Part shown: positions 11,214-19,005 of the stretch, piece after piece
Position numbering within the stretch: the first letter of the stretch is position 1
How the letters are laid out: each line of letters opens with the position of its first letter
Assembly (NCBI RefSeq): GCF_013337045.2
Contig: NZ_CP118259.1
Location: 434,001 to 498,000 of the forward strand
Direction of reading: 5' to 3'
DNA length: 64,000 bases
Source of the DNA: Agrobacterium vitis
GTDB lineage: Bacteria > Pseudomonadota > Alphaproteobacteria > Rhizobiales > Rhizobiaceae
Made by a program: the position numbers and the translations under genes
The notes under the pieces: generated by a model
What the model saw: the letters and a program-made list of their open reading frames with translations, nothing else
The model's database searches: none
What the model was told of the DNA's origin: nothing

Positions 11214-11339
11214 AGAATAAGCTATCTGTTGCATAATTCCGTCAAGTCGACGTTCCATGAGGGTCTTTGAGATCTGGTATAAACCGTGATGGTGGTGTCA
11301 TCATCATGCGGGTTGACGCTTGCCCTTGTTTGCGACAAC

Positions 11340-11363
11340 CGATATATCCCATCAGATATATCG
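11340..11363. promoter_or_regulatory. Mo-box (ModE operator) upstream of modA
   Basis: CGATATAT, eight bases, ATATATCG: a perfect 8+8 inverted repeat 18 bp before the modA start. It matches the CGnTATATA-N6-TATATAnCG form of molybdate-responsive operators in proteobacteria. The regulator is very likely the ModE-type protein at 14052-14450. It predicts repression when molybdate is sufficient. Confidence 0.88.
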
Positions 11364-11381
11364 ATCCAAAAGGAGCATGGG

Positions 11382-12200
11382 ATGAAAGCGGGTTGGGAAA
11401 TGACGGCCAAAGCCAGAACGACAGGCATGGATCGGCTTTTGGCGATCCTGATGGCCTTGATCCTCTTCTTCACCCCTCAGGCCTTTGCCGCCGACCAGAG
11501 CCTGACGGTGTTTGCCGCCGCCAGCCTGAAGGAAACCATGAGCAAGATTGCCGACGACTGGAAAGCTGAGACCGGCCGGGAGGTCAAGCTGTCCTTTGCC
11601 GCCTCCTCGGCACTGGCAAAACAGATCGATGAGGGCGCCCCCGCTGACCTGTTCATCTCCGCTGACCTCAACTGGATGGACCATCTCGACAAGGGCGGCG
11701 AACTTGTGCCGGGCAGCCGCGTCAACCTGCTGGGCAACCGGATCGTGCTGGTTGGGGCGGCTTCGTCCACGGTCACGACAAAAATCGCCCCCGGCTTCGA
11801 TCTGGCCGGGCTTTTGGGGGATGAGCGGCTGGCCATGGGCAATGTTGCCTCAGTGCCCGCCGGTGTCTATGGCAAGGCGGCGTTGGAAAATCTCGGGGTG
11901 TGGGCGAGCGTCAAGGACAAGGTTGCGCAGGCGGACAATGTCCGCGCCGCGCTGCTGCTGGTGTCGCGTCAGGAAGCGCCGCTCGGCATCGTCTATGAAA
12001 CCGATGCCAAGGTTGATCCGGGCGTGAAGATCCTGGATCGATTCCCGGAAAATTCCCATCCGGCGATCGTCTATCCAGCAGCGGTGTTGAAGGCCTCCAC
12101 CAATTCCGATGCCAAGGCTTTTCTGGCCTATCTGCAACAGCGGAAAGCTGCGGACGTGTTCCGTGCTGCCGGGTTTACGGTGTTGGCGAAGATCAATTGA
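11382..12200 (+). CDS. modA: Molybdate ABC transporter, periplasmic binding protein
   Basis: A 272-residue protein with a Sec signal peptide (hydrophobic core LLAILMALILFFTPQAFA, cleavage near AFA-AD). The mature start LTVFAAASLKETM is the classic ModA motif, and DLFISADLNWMDHL and SVPAGVYGKAAL are family-conserved. It captures molybdate or tungstate in the periplasm for ModBC. The ATG at 11382 has AGGAG upstream. First gene of modABC. Confidence 0.95.
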   Translation: MKAGWEMTAKARTTGMDRLLAILMALILFFTPQAFAADQSLTVFAAASLKETMSKIADDWKAETGREVKLSFAASSALAKQIDEGAPADLFISADLNWMDHLDKGGELVPGSRVNLLGNRIVLVGAASSTVTTKIAPGFDLAGLLGDERLAMGNVASVPAGVYGKAALENLGVWASVKDKVAQADNVRAALLLVSRQEAPLGIVYETDAKVDPGVKILDRFPENSHPAIVYPAAVLKASTNSDAKAFLAYLQQRKAADVFRAAGFTVLAKIN

Positions 12201-12231
12201 CAAGTGCTGTCAACGTGTGGCCCGTTGAGCC

Positions 12232-12927
12232 ATGATTGACGCGCTCTCCGCTGATGAAATCACCGCGATCCTGCTGAGCCTTAAAGTGGCGCTAACGGCG
12301 GTTGCTGTTTCGTTGCCACTTGGTATCGGCATGGCCTGGTTGCTGTCGCGCACCTCTTTTTTGGGCCGCAGCCTGCTGGACGGGCTGGTGCATCTGCCGT
12401 TGATCCTGCCGCCTGTTGTCACCGGTTATCTGCTGCTGATCACTTTCGGTCGGCGCGGTGCGGTCGGCGGTTTTCTGGATCAATGGTTTGGACTGGTGTT
12501 TTCCTTCCGCTGGACGGGGGCGGCGCTCGCCTCCGGCATTATGGGCTTTCCCTTGATGGTGCGCGCCATCCGCCTGTCGCTGGACGGGGTGGACCGCAAG
12601 CTGGAAACGGCGGCGGCGACGCTCGGCGCATCGCCGATCATGGTGTTCTTCACCGTTACCCTGCCGCTGATCCTGCCCGGCATCGCGGCCGGTGCCGTGC
12701 TGGCCTTTGCCAAGGCGATGGGTGAGTTTGGCGCGACGATTACCTTCGTGTCGAATATTCCCGGCGAAACCCAGACCCTGTCCGCCGCCATCTACACCTA
12801 TACCCAGGTGCCGGGCGGCGATGCCGGGGCGCTGCGGCTGACGTTGGTTTCGGTCGTCCTTTCGCTGCTGGCGCTGCTCGCCTCCGAGCTGCTGACCCGG
12901 CGGCTGACCGTGCGGATGGCGGGCTGA
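12232..12927 (+). CDS. modB: Molybdate ABC transporter permease
   Basis: A 231-residue inner-membrane permease with about five to six helices. The cytoplasmic EAA loop is visible (ETAAATLGASPIMVFFTVTL), the site that couples to the ModC ATPase. It begins 31 bp after modA, and its stop overlaps the modC start. Length is typical. Confidence 0.95.
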   Translation: MIDALSADEITAILLSLKVALTAVAVSLPLGIGMAWLLSRTSFLGRSLLDGLVHLPLILPPVVTGYLLLITFGRRGAVGGFLDQWFGLVFSFRWTGAALASGIMGFPLMVRAIRLSLDGVDRKLETAAATLGASPIMVFFTVTLPLILPGIAAGAVLAFAKAMGEFGATITFVSNIPGETQTLSAAIYTYTQVPGGDAGALRLTLVSVVLSLLALLASELLTRRLTVRMAG

Positions 12928-14021
12928 TGCTGGAAATTGATATCCGTCACCGCCAGGGAACGTTTGATCTTGAAGCCGATCTTCAACTGGGGCCGGGGTT
13001 GACGGCGCTGTTCGGCCCATCCGGATCGGGCAAGACCACGATGATCAATGCCGTCGCTGGGTTGATCCGCCCCGACCAGGGAAGGATCACCTTCGAGGGT
13101 CGGGTGTGGAGCGATGTGCAGAACGGCACTTTCCTGCCACCGCATCGCCGCCGGATCGGCTATGTCTTCCAGGAGGCGCGGCTTTTCCCGCATTTGAACG
13201 TGCGGGCCAATCTCACCTATGGCCGGTATTTCACCCCAAAAGCTGAACGACGCGAAGACTTGTCCCGGATCTGCGATCTGCTTGGGATCACCGATCTGCT
13301 GGACCGTGCGCCCAATGGGCTTTCGGGTGGAGAAAAGCAGCGGGTGGCCATTGCCCGCGCCCTGATGGCCAGCCCGAAACTTCTGCTGATGGACGAACCA
13401 CTCTCGGCGCTGGACGCTGCGCTGAAGGCGCAGATCCTACCTTATATCGAGCGGATTCGCGATGAAGCGGGCGTGCCGATCCTCTATGTCAGTCATGCGG
13501 TCGAGGAAGTCACCCGGCTGGCCAGCCGGGTGGTGACGATGAGCAAAGGCCGAGCCGCAAGGGTGGACGCGGGCGAGGGAGCTTTGCTTCATCTCCCTAG
13601 GCTCGGCGACAGCCGCCCCGGTAGCTTCCTGCATGCCCATGTCAGCGGCCACGCCCGCGAGGAAGGCCTGACGCTGGCAACAAGCCCTGCGGGTCCGCTC
13701 TTCCTGAAATATGCCGATCTACCGGTCGGTACCCCGATCCGCCTGTTCATCGCTGCAAGCGATCTGGTGTTGGCAACAGGCGAGACAGGTCAGCTTTCCA
13801 CCCTCAATCGCTTGTCAGGCCGGGTGCAGGCGATTTTCGAAACACGCCCCGGCATCGTCATCAGGGTCGATTGCTCCGGCCAGATCATCGACGCCGAAAT
13901 CACCCGCCGCTCACTGAACGCGCTTGATTTGGCGCTTGGCAAGCCGGTTTCGGTGCTGTTCAAGGCGGTTTCGGTAGAGGCGGGAGGTGTTTATCGGCTA
14001 GGGACGGCTCCTTTGGGCTGA
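12927..14021 (+). CDS. modC: Molybdate ABC transporter ATP-binding protein
   Basis: A 364-residue ATPase. Walker A is GPSGSGKTT near residue 30, the signature is LSGGEKQRVAIARAL, and Walker B with the D-loop is LLLMDEPLSALD. The C-terminal third is a TOBE/Mop domain (LNRLSGRVQAIFETRPG), expected for ModC and a possible internal molybdate site. It starts inside the modB stop (TGATG), so it is translationally coupled. Confidence 0.95.
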   Translation: MLEIDIRHRQGTFDLEADLQLGPGLTALFGPSGSGKTTMINAVAGLIRPDQGRITFEGRVWSDVQNGTFLPPHRRRIGYVFQEARLFPHLNVRANLTYGRYFTPKAERREDLSRICDLLGITDLLDRAPNGLSGGEKQRVAIARALMASPKLLLMDEPLSALDAALKAQILPYIERIRDEAGVPILYVSHAVEEVTRLASRVVTMSKGRAARVDAGEGALLHLPRLGDSRPGSFLHAHVSGHAREEGLTLATSPAGPLFLKYADLPVGTPIRLFIAASDLVLATGETGQLSTLNRLSGRVQAIFETRPGIVIRVDCSGQIIDAEITRRSLNALDLALGKPVSVLFKAVSVEAGGVYRLGTAPLG

Positions 14022-14051
14022 ACCAGGGCCTTCGTATGAGGGCCTGCTACA

Positions 14052-14450
14052 TCACTCAGTTGGCACCAACTCTGTCGCTGCCATCGCCTCCAGCCAGGCG
14101 AGATCCTCGACCAGAGTCGCACGGATAGCGGCATCCATGGCTTGCGCCCGCGCCAGCAGCGCCTCGCCAAAGGGTGTCAGAACCGCGCCGCCGCCGCTTT
14201 TGCCGCCGTGGCGGGTGGCGATGGAGGGTTGTCTGAACATCCGGTTGATTTCGTCGGCCAAAAGCCAGGCGCGGCGATAGGACATGCCCATGGCAGCCCC
14301 CGCCGAGCGGATCGATCCATGCTGGCCGATCAGCTGTAGCAATTGCACCTTGCCCGGCCCAAGCCGTGCGCCATTGGCCAGATCGATCCGAAACAGCACC
14401 TTGTCCGATGCCGGGTTTGGATTGTCGTGGACAGGCACTGTGTCCGCCAT
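14052..14450 (-). CDS. modE: Short ModE-type winged-helix regulator lacking the molybdate-binding domain
   Basis: A 132-residue protein equal to the N-terminal DNA-binding domain of ModE (LGPGKVQLLQLIGQHGSIRS and AAMGMSYRRAWLLADEINRM are the helix-turn-helix core). Full ModE is about twice as long and has two Mop/TOBE domains that bind molybdate; these are absent. It lies convergent to modC. Its start overlaps the stop of the upstream FAD-dehydrogenase gene (TGATG), so the two are coupled. It presumably acts on the Mo-box before modA, but how it senses molybdate is not visible. Confidence 0.85.
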   Translation of the reverse strand: MADTVPVHDNPNPASDKVLFRIDLANGARLGPGKVQLLQLIGQHGSIRSAGAAMGMSYRRAWLLADEINRMFRQPSIATRHGGKSGGGAVLTPFGEALLARAQAMDAAIRATLVEDLAWLEAMAATELVPTE

Positions 14451-15880
14451 CAGCCGGGCACCACCTTGCCCGGGTTCATGATGCCGGCGGGGTCGAAGGC
14501 ATGCTTGATGCGGGTCATCAGCACGGTTTCGATGTCCGGTCTTGTCTGCGCCAGTTCCTGGCGTTTCAGCTGGCCGACCCCGTGTTCGGCCGAAATCGAG
14601 CCGCCATGGGCGCGGACGATATCATGCACGACCTTATTGATTTCGCGCCAGCGACCGATGAACTGCGCCTTGTCGGCGCCGACGGGCTGGCTGATGTTGT
14701 AGTGGATATTGCCATCGCCCAGATGGCCGAACGCGCAGACCCGCGCGCCTGGCATGGCGGCGAGCACCGCCTCTTCCGCTTGCCGCATGAAGGCCGGAAC
14801 CTGGGCAATTGGCACCGAAACATCGTGCTTGATCGAGCCACCTTCCGGCTTTTGCGCATCCGACATGCTTTCGCGCATGTGCCAGAGCGCCTTTTGCTGC
14901 GCCACCGAACCGGCGACCACGGCATCCTCGATCAGCCCGGCCTCCACGCCCTGTTCCAGCACGTCATGCATCATGGTTCTTGCCGTTTCAACGGCATCGG
15001 ATGTGGCAATATCGACCAGCACATACCAGTCATGAACGGAGGCCAGCGGATCACGCACATTGGGAATATGGCGGCTGGTGAAATCGACGCCGATGCGTGG
15101 CATCAGCTCGAAGCCGGTCAGGGCCGGGCCGCAGAGCGCGCTGGCCTTTTCAAACAGCGCCAAGGCTTCCACCGGTGATTTCAGTCCGACAAAGGCGACT
15201 TCATGGCCAAGCGGCTGCGGATAAAGCTTCAGCACGGCGCCGGTAATGACCCCGAGCGTGCCTTCCGCGCCGATGAACAGGTCGCGCAGGTCGTAGCCGC
15301 TATTGTCCTTTTTCAACCGCCGCAAGCCGTTCCAGATCTCGCCGGTCGGCAGCACCACTTCGAGGCCCAGGCACAGTTGGCGCATATTGCCATAGACCAG
15401 CACGGCGGTGCCGCCGGCATTGGTGGCGAGATTGCCGCCGATCCGGCAGGAGCCTTCCGAACCGAGCGACAGCGGAAACAGCCGGTGGACATCAGCCGCC
15501 GCCTTCTGGATGTCGGCAAGAATGCAACCCGCATCGGCGACGATCACATTGCCAACCGGATCGACCTCGCGCACCTTGTTCATCCGCTCCAGTGATAGCA
15601 GGATATCGCTGGAGTTATCGCGCGGCACCTGTCCGCCGACCAGACCGGTGCCGCCGCTGACTGGCACGATCGGGCTTTTCGTCTCGCTGGCCAGCGCCAG
15701 GATTTTCGAGACCTCTTCCGTCGAACCGGGCTTCAGCACCAGCGGCGAGGCGCCGTGGTAAAGGCCACGGTTCTCGGTGAGATAGGGGGTGATATCAGCC
15801 TGATCGGTCAAGGCATTCGCTGCGCCGACAATGGCGATGAAACGGTCGAGCAGGGCGGCGGAAAGGGGCATGTCAGTCAT
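14450..15880 (-). CDS. FAD-linked D-2-hydroxyacid dehydrogenase (D2HGDH/GlcD-like)
   Basis: A 476-residue flavoprotein. The N-terminal FAD-binding type-4 domain contains VPVSGGTGLVGGQVP and GSCRIGGNLATNAGGTAVLVYG. The C-terminal FAD-oxidase domain carries FGHLGDGNIHYN and SAEHGVGQLKR, the metal and substrate-binding signatures of D-2-hydroxyglutarate and D-lactate dehydrogenases. It oxidises a D-2-hydroxyacid to the 2-oxoacid. D-2-hydroxyglutarate, made as a by-product by SerA, is the likeliest substrate but is not proven. The ATG at 15880 follows AAGGACG. Confidence 0.88.
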   Translation of the reverse strand: MTDMPLSAALLDRFIAIVGAANALTDQADITPYLTENRGLYHGASPLVLKPGSTEEVSKILALASETKSPIVPVSGGTGLVGGQVPRDNSSDILLSLERMNKVREVDPVGNVIVADAGCILADIQKAAADVHRLFPLSLGSEGSCRIGGNLATNAGGTAVLVYGNMRQLCLGLEVVLPTGEIWNGLRRLKKDNSGYDLRDLFIGAEGTLGVITGAVLKLYPQPLGHEVAFVGLKSPVEALALFEKASALCGPALTGFELMPRIGVDFTSRHIPNVRDPLASVHDWYVLVDIATSDAVETARTMMHDVLEQGVEAGLIEDAVVAGSVAQQKALWHMRESMSDAQKPEGGSIKHDVSVPIAQVPAFMRQAEEAVLAAMPGARVCAFGHLGDGNIHYNISQPVGADKAQFIGRWREINKVVHDIVRAHGGSISAEHGVGQLKRQELAQTRPDIETVLMTRIKHAFDPAGIMNPGKVVPG

Positions 15881-15933
15881 GGCGTTTCGTCCTTGTTATT
15901 CTATCGCCGCACATCATCATCATGGTGCAGCGA

Positions 15934-16905
15934 TCACCGTGGCGCAGCGGCCCGCTCCAGCCGGTCATTGATTGCATCTCCCAGCCCATGGGTGGGAATG
16001 GCGGTGAAGGCAATACGGGCAGCACCGCTGGCATCGGCCCGTTTCATGAAGCTGAACAGATTGGCGGCGGCTTCAGTGAGGTCACCGCTGGCACTCAAAT
16101 TGAGCACGAGGGCAGCCTTTTCAAGCCCTTGCGGGGCAGCCGCGCCAAAAGTGATCACCGCCTCATCGGCAAAAACCGAGGTCGCATTCAGCCGCACGGC
16201 AGCCTCCGGTGCATAATGGGAGGCCAACATGCCCGGCGCCTCGATGATCGCGCCTGCCTTTTGCGGGCGGATCACCCGCAATCCTGTGGCGTCTTCCACC
16301 GCCTCCACCGAAAGCCCGCCGGGCCGCAGCAGCCGGATCTGGCCGTCTTCCACCTTCAGGATGGTGGATTCAACCCCGACACCCGCCGCTTCGGCATCGA
16401 GGATCAGCGGGATTTTTGCCCCCAGATCCTCTTCGACATGGGCAGCCGTGGTCGGGCTGATCTTGCCCGACGTATTGGCGCTTGGGGCGGCCAGTGGCTT
16501 GCCGAATGCGGCAATCAGCGTGGCGGCAAAGCCCAGGGGCATGCGCAGGCCAACCGTATCCAGCCCGGCAGTTGCCAGCGGATGAATGCCGGAGCCTGGC
16601 GCAAGCGGCACGATTAGCGTCAGCGGCCCCGGCCAGAAGCGTTCCGCCAATTGCCGCGACAAGGGATCGAAGAGGCCGTAGCGCTCGGCCATGGCGAGGT
16701 CGGCGACATGGCAGATCAGCGGGTTGAACTGCGGGCGGCCCTTGGTCTCGTAGATCCGGGTGATGGCCTGCGGATTGGTGGCATCCGCCGCCAGACCATA
16801 GACGGTCTCGGTCGGCATGGCGATGACCTCGCCTGCCTCAAGCAGAGGAACCGCGGCGCGGATGGCCGGTTCTGGTGATGTGATGACTGAGAGACGCTTT
16901 GCCAT
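15934..16905 (-). CDS. L-threonylcarbamoyladenylate synthase (Sua5/YrdC/YwlC family)
   Basis: A 323-residue protein with an N-terminal YrdC domain (PTETVYGLAADATN, KGRPQFNPLICHV, RFWPGPLTLIV, PSANTSGKISPT) followed by the C-terminal Sua5 domain. It makes threonylcarbamoyl-AMP, the first step of the t6A37 tRNA modification. The two-domain length fits Sua5 rather than short TsaC. It is upstream of the dehydrogenase on the same strand, with a 53-bp gap. Confidence 0.92.
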   Translation of the reverse strand: MAKRLSVITSPEPAIRAAVPLLEAGEVIAMPTETVYGLAADATNPQAITRIYETKGRPQFNPLICHVADLAMAERYGLFDPLSRQLAERFWPGPLTLIVPLAPGSGIHPLATAGLDTVGLRMPLGFAATLIAAFGKPLAAPSANTSGKISPTTAAHVEEDLGAKIPLILDAEAAGVGVESTILKVEDGQIRLLRPGGLSVEAVEDATGLRVIRPQKAGAIIEAPGMLASHYAPEAAVRLNATSVFADEAVITFGAAAPQGLEKAALVLNLSASGDLTEAAANLFSFMKRADASGAARIAFTAIPTHGLGDAINDRLERAAAPR

Positions 16906-17038
16906 GCCTGCCTGATTGCCACTGTTTCCCAGGTGAAATAGCCTGACCCAGGCCCTAAGGGCAAATGACTTTTATGATGCCGCATCGGTTTCATCTAGGG
17001 CTTTTCACGGTCTCTTCACTAATCCGTAAAATTTTAAA

Positions 17039-17050
17039 TACAGCTGTAAC
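17039..17050. promoter_or_regulatory. 12-mer shared with the MCP upstream region at 33031
   Basis: TACAGCTGTAAC occurs here, 64 bp before the GGDEF-like gene, and again at 33031-33042 before a chemoreceptor gene. Its core TACAGCTGTA is a 10-bp palindrome. It could be a shared operator for signalling genes; the evidence is only the exact match and the placement. Confidence 0.25.
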
Positions 17051-17114
17051 CGAAAGAAAGAAGTGTCGCGCTACTCTGCGTGCAATCAGTGATTCGATGT
17101 GGGGAAGACATCCG

Positions 17115-18185
17115 ATGCAGCCTATGAAAAATCCGGCCTCCAGCATTGCACTGCGTGTTGCGACTGCCATGCATCAGATGGGGATCGAGGGCCTGCCACG
17201 CAATTACGAACTGGTCTATGAGGCCTATTCCGGGAGTAATCCGGATCTGGTGCGCGAATTCATCGCGCTGGGCAAGGTCAAGACCCAGGATTCGCTGGAT
17301 GCCCTGGGCCGCAAATACCTGCCCCATCACCATGAAGACGGCCTTTTGGCCCGCCACAACAACAAGGTGCGCGCCGAAATGAGCAGCTTCATCAGCCTGC
17401 TCAACCAGGAAAAACTGTCGCTGACCGATTATGGCCGCCTGATCGGCGATGCCACCAAGGGCATCCTGACCGACACCGATCTTGGCAATCCGGAACTGAG
17501 CCGCTCTATTCAGGCGCTGAAGGCCGCCACCGACCAGCGCGTTGCCGAAAACAGCAATGTCGTCAAAACCGTTGTCGAAAAGACCGAGCAACTCGCCGAT
17601 GTCCAGCGCGAGGCCGACCAAGTGGAACAGGCGAAATTCGTCGATGCCCTGACCGGCATGGGCAGCCGCCGCGCCTTCAACAAGGCGCTCGCAAAAGTCT
17701 ATGCCAATCCGGCCCTGCCGACGCTCTGCGGCCTGGCGGTCGGTGAAATTGACGATTTCGCCAAGCTCGCCGATCATCTTGGCCCAACCGTCACCGAACG
17801 CTTCATCAAGCAGATTGCCAAGGTGGTAAAGGCCGTGGCCGGCAAGGACGACCTCGCCTGCCGCTTCGACGGTAGCCGCTTCGGCCTGCTGTTCTACACC
17901 TCCGATCAGGATGAAATCAGCCGCATCGTCAACGCCGTGCGCGTCAAGCTGAAGGCCACTGCCGTGGTCAATGCCGGCTCCAACGGCTCGCTTGCGGCGC
18001 TGACCATGTCCTTCGGCATCTGCCTTTCCGAACAGGCTCCCAACGCCTTCGACTTGATGAGTTATTCCGAGCGCGCCCTCACGGCCTCCAAATCCTCCGG
18101 CGGCGATACCGTGACCCTCTATGGCGTGACGGAAAACAGCTACGTGCCGAAGGATTGGCTGATCTACAAGCCGCATGTGGTGTGA
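17115..18185 (+). CDS. Cytoplasmic protein with a degenerate GGDEF domain
   Basis: A 356-residue soluble protein. The N-terminal ~160 residues are helical (IEGLPRNYELVYEAYSGSNPDL). A GGDEF-type domain follows, opening with DALTGMGSRRAFNKAL. At the catalytic position the motif reads DGSRF instead of GGDEF (RFDGSRFGLLF), so diguanylate cyclase activity is unlikely; a c-di-GMP-binding or partner-binding role is more plausible. The ATG at 17115 follows GGGGAAG; 17097 and 17124 are alternatives. A 142-bp palindrome lies just after the stop. Confidence 0.8.
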   Translation: MQPMKNPASSIALRVATAMHQMGIEGLPRNYELVYEAYSGSNPDLVREFIALGKVKTQDSLDALGRKYLPHHHEDGLLARHNNKVRAEMSSFISLLNQEKLSLTDYGRLIGDATKGILTDTDLGNPELSRSIQALKAATDQRVAENSNVVKTVVEKTEQLADVQREADQVEQAKFVDALTGMGSRRAFNKALAKVYANPALPTLCGLAVGEIDDFAKLADHLGPTVTERFIKQIAKVVKAVAGKDDLACRFDGSRFGLLFYTSDQDEISRIVNAVRVKLKATAVVNAGSNGSLAALTMSFGICLSEQAPNAFDLMSYSERALTASKSSGGDTVTLYGVTENSYVPKDWLIYKPHVV

Positions 18186-18189
18186 TGTA

Positions 18190-18331
18190 ACAGTCTATCC
18201 AATAATCGCCGCTGGCCGTCTGCAAATGGCAATTTCTGCGCTTCCGGTACTCACGTACATTAAGTACGCTCCGTTCCGGTTCTCGAAATCACCATTTTCG
18301 CCAGGCCAGCAGCAATTCTTGAACAGACTGT
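18190..18331. repeat. 142-bp imperfect palindromic repeat element
   Basis: The outer arms (ACAGTCTATCCAA... at 18190 and its near-complement ending ...GAACAGACTGT at 18331) match at 23 of 28 positions. Inner arms continue the symmetry (AAATGG/CCATTT, ATTTC/GAAAT, CCGG/CCGG) to an ACGTAC-ATTAA-GTACG apex. The whole element can fold into one long hairpin. The architecture and position, just after a stop codon, suggest a REP/BIME-like dispersed element that may also terminate transcription. I see no second copy in this window. Confidence 0.75.
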
Positions 18332-18369
18332 AAAACCCCCGCTTAAACGACGGGTGACAGAGCAATTGC

Positions 18370-18630
18370 CTATAGCGCCGGGCCGAAAAGTCGATGCGTC
18401 AACCTAAAGTCGGTCAGGTTCAGGTTGAAACAGACAGACTTTAAGTTTCGTTGCTCTCGGTTGTCTTTTCGAGAAGACCGGTTTCCAATTTTCCCCGGCG
18501 AAAGTCTTTTCGCCCACATATTCGCGGCTTGTTTCTTCTGTATCGCGATACGTTCCTTCCACGGGGCATTCAGTTTGCTGCGCACCGCTCCCGCAGCAAA
18601 TAGCGTCATAAGTGCAAAATAATTTAGCAT
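18370..18630 (-). CDS. Possible small membrane-anchored basic protein
   Basis: An 86-residue frame starting MLNYFALMTLFAAGAVRSKL: one hydrophobic helix followed by a strongly basic tail (KDNREQRN, KRLSPGKIG). The pattern looks protein-like, but the ribosome site is poor: CAGGAG directly abuts the ATG. It could equally be chance. No family recognised. Confidence 0.3.
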   Translation of the reverse strand: MLNYFALMTLFAAGAVRSKLNAPWKERIAIQKKQAANMWAKRLSPGKIGNRSSRKDNREQRNLKSVCFNLNLTDFRLTHRLFGPAL

Positions 18631-18652
18631 CTCCTGTTTTGAGTGCATTAAA

Positions 18653-18667
18653 TTAAGAGATGCTTAA
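18653..18667. promoter_or_regulatory. CtrA-box-like TTAA-N7-TTAA
   Basis: TTAA GAGATGC TTAA has the canonical 7-base spacing of full CtrA boxes. It is about 340 bp before the chemoreceptor gene and next to a possible small minus-strand gene. The area is AT-rich, so chance occurrence is realistic. Confidence 0.25.
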
Positions 18668-19005
18668 GTTAATGTTTCCAATATTGGGTTGTTGCAGATG
18701 CATCTGCACGTTTAGAGCGTTTCATGAAATTCAGTGGTCTGCTTTATGACAATGCAGGCACCCTGTTGTCCGGATGGAATGATAGCCAGCCCGCAACGGC
18801 AAATCGGCAAAGGGGCTCTATCGGCCTTGAACCATCATGTGCGTTTGATGATCCGTTTGGCTTGGGGCCAGCGGATATCTCGATGCTATGATTTTTCTGA
18901 TTTTGCGGGTCTTTCACACATCGCACCGTTCGTCTGTGGTCGCAGTCGCGGGGTTAGCTTTTGTCATCATGGGTGGGGGCGGTCAGCCCTATACGGGGAA
19001 AGACA

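Larger units (their letters stand above)
18332..19005. other. Intergenic stretch before the first chemoreceptor
   Basis: It contains a low-confidence small ORF (18370-18630, minus), a TTAA-N7-TTAA motif at 18653 and a perfect 16-bp palindrome, TGCAGATGCATCTGCA, at 18693-18708. No other convincing gene is seen. Confidence 0.4.

Noticed and set aside
14022..14051. CAGGGCC...GGGCCTG hairpin between modC and modE
   Set aside because: The stem is short and imperfect and lacks a T-tract; not called a terminator.
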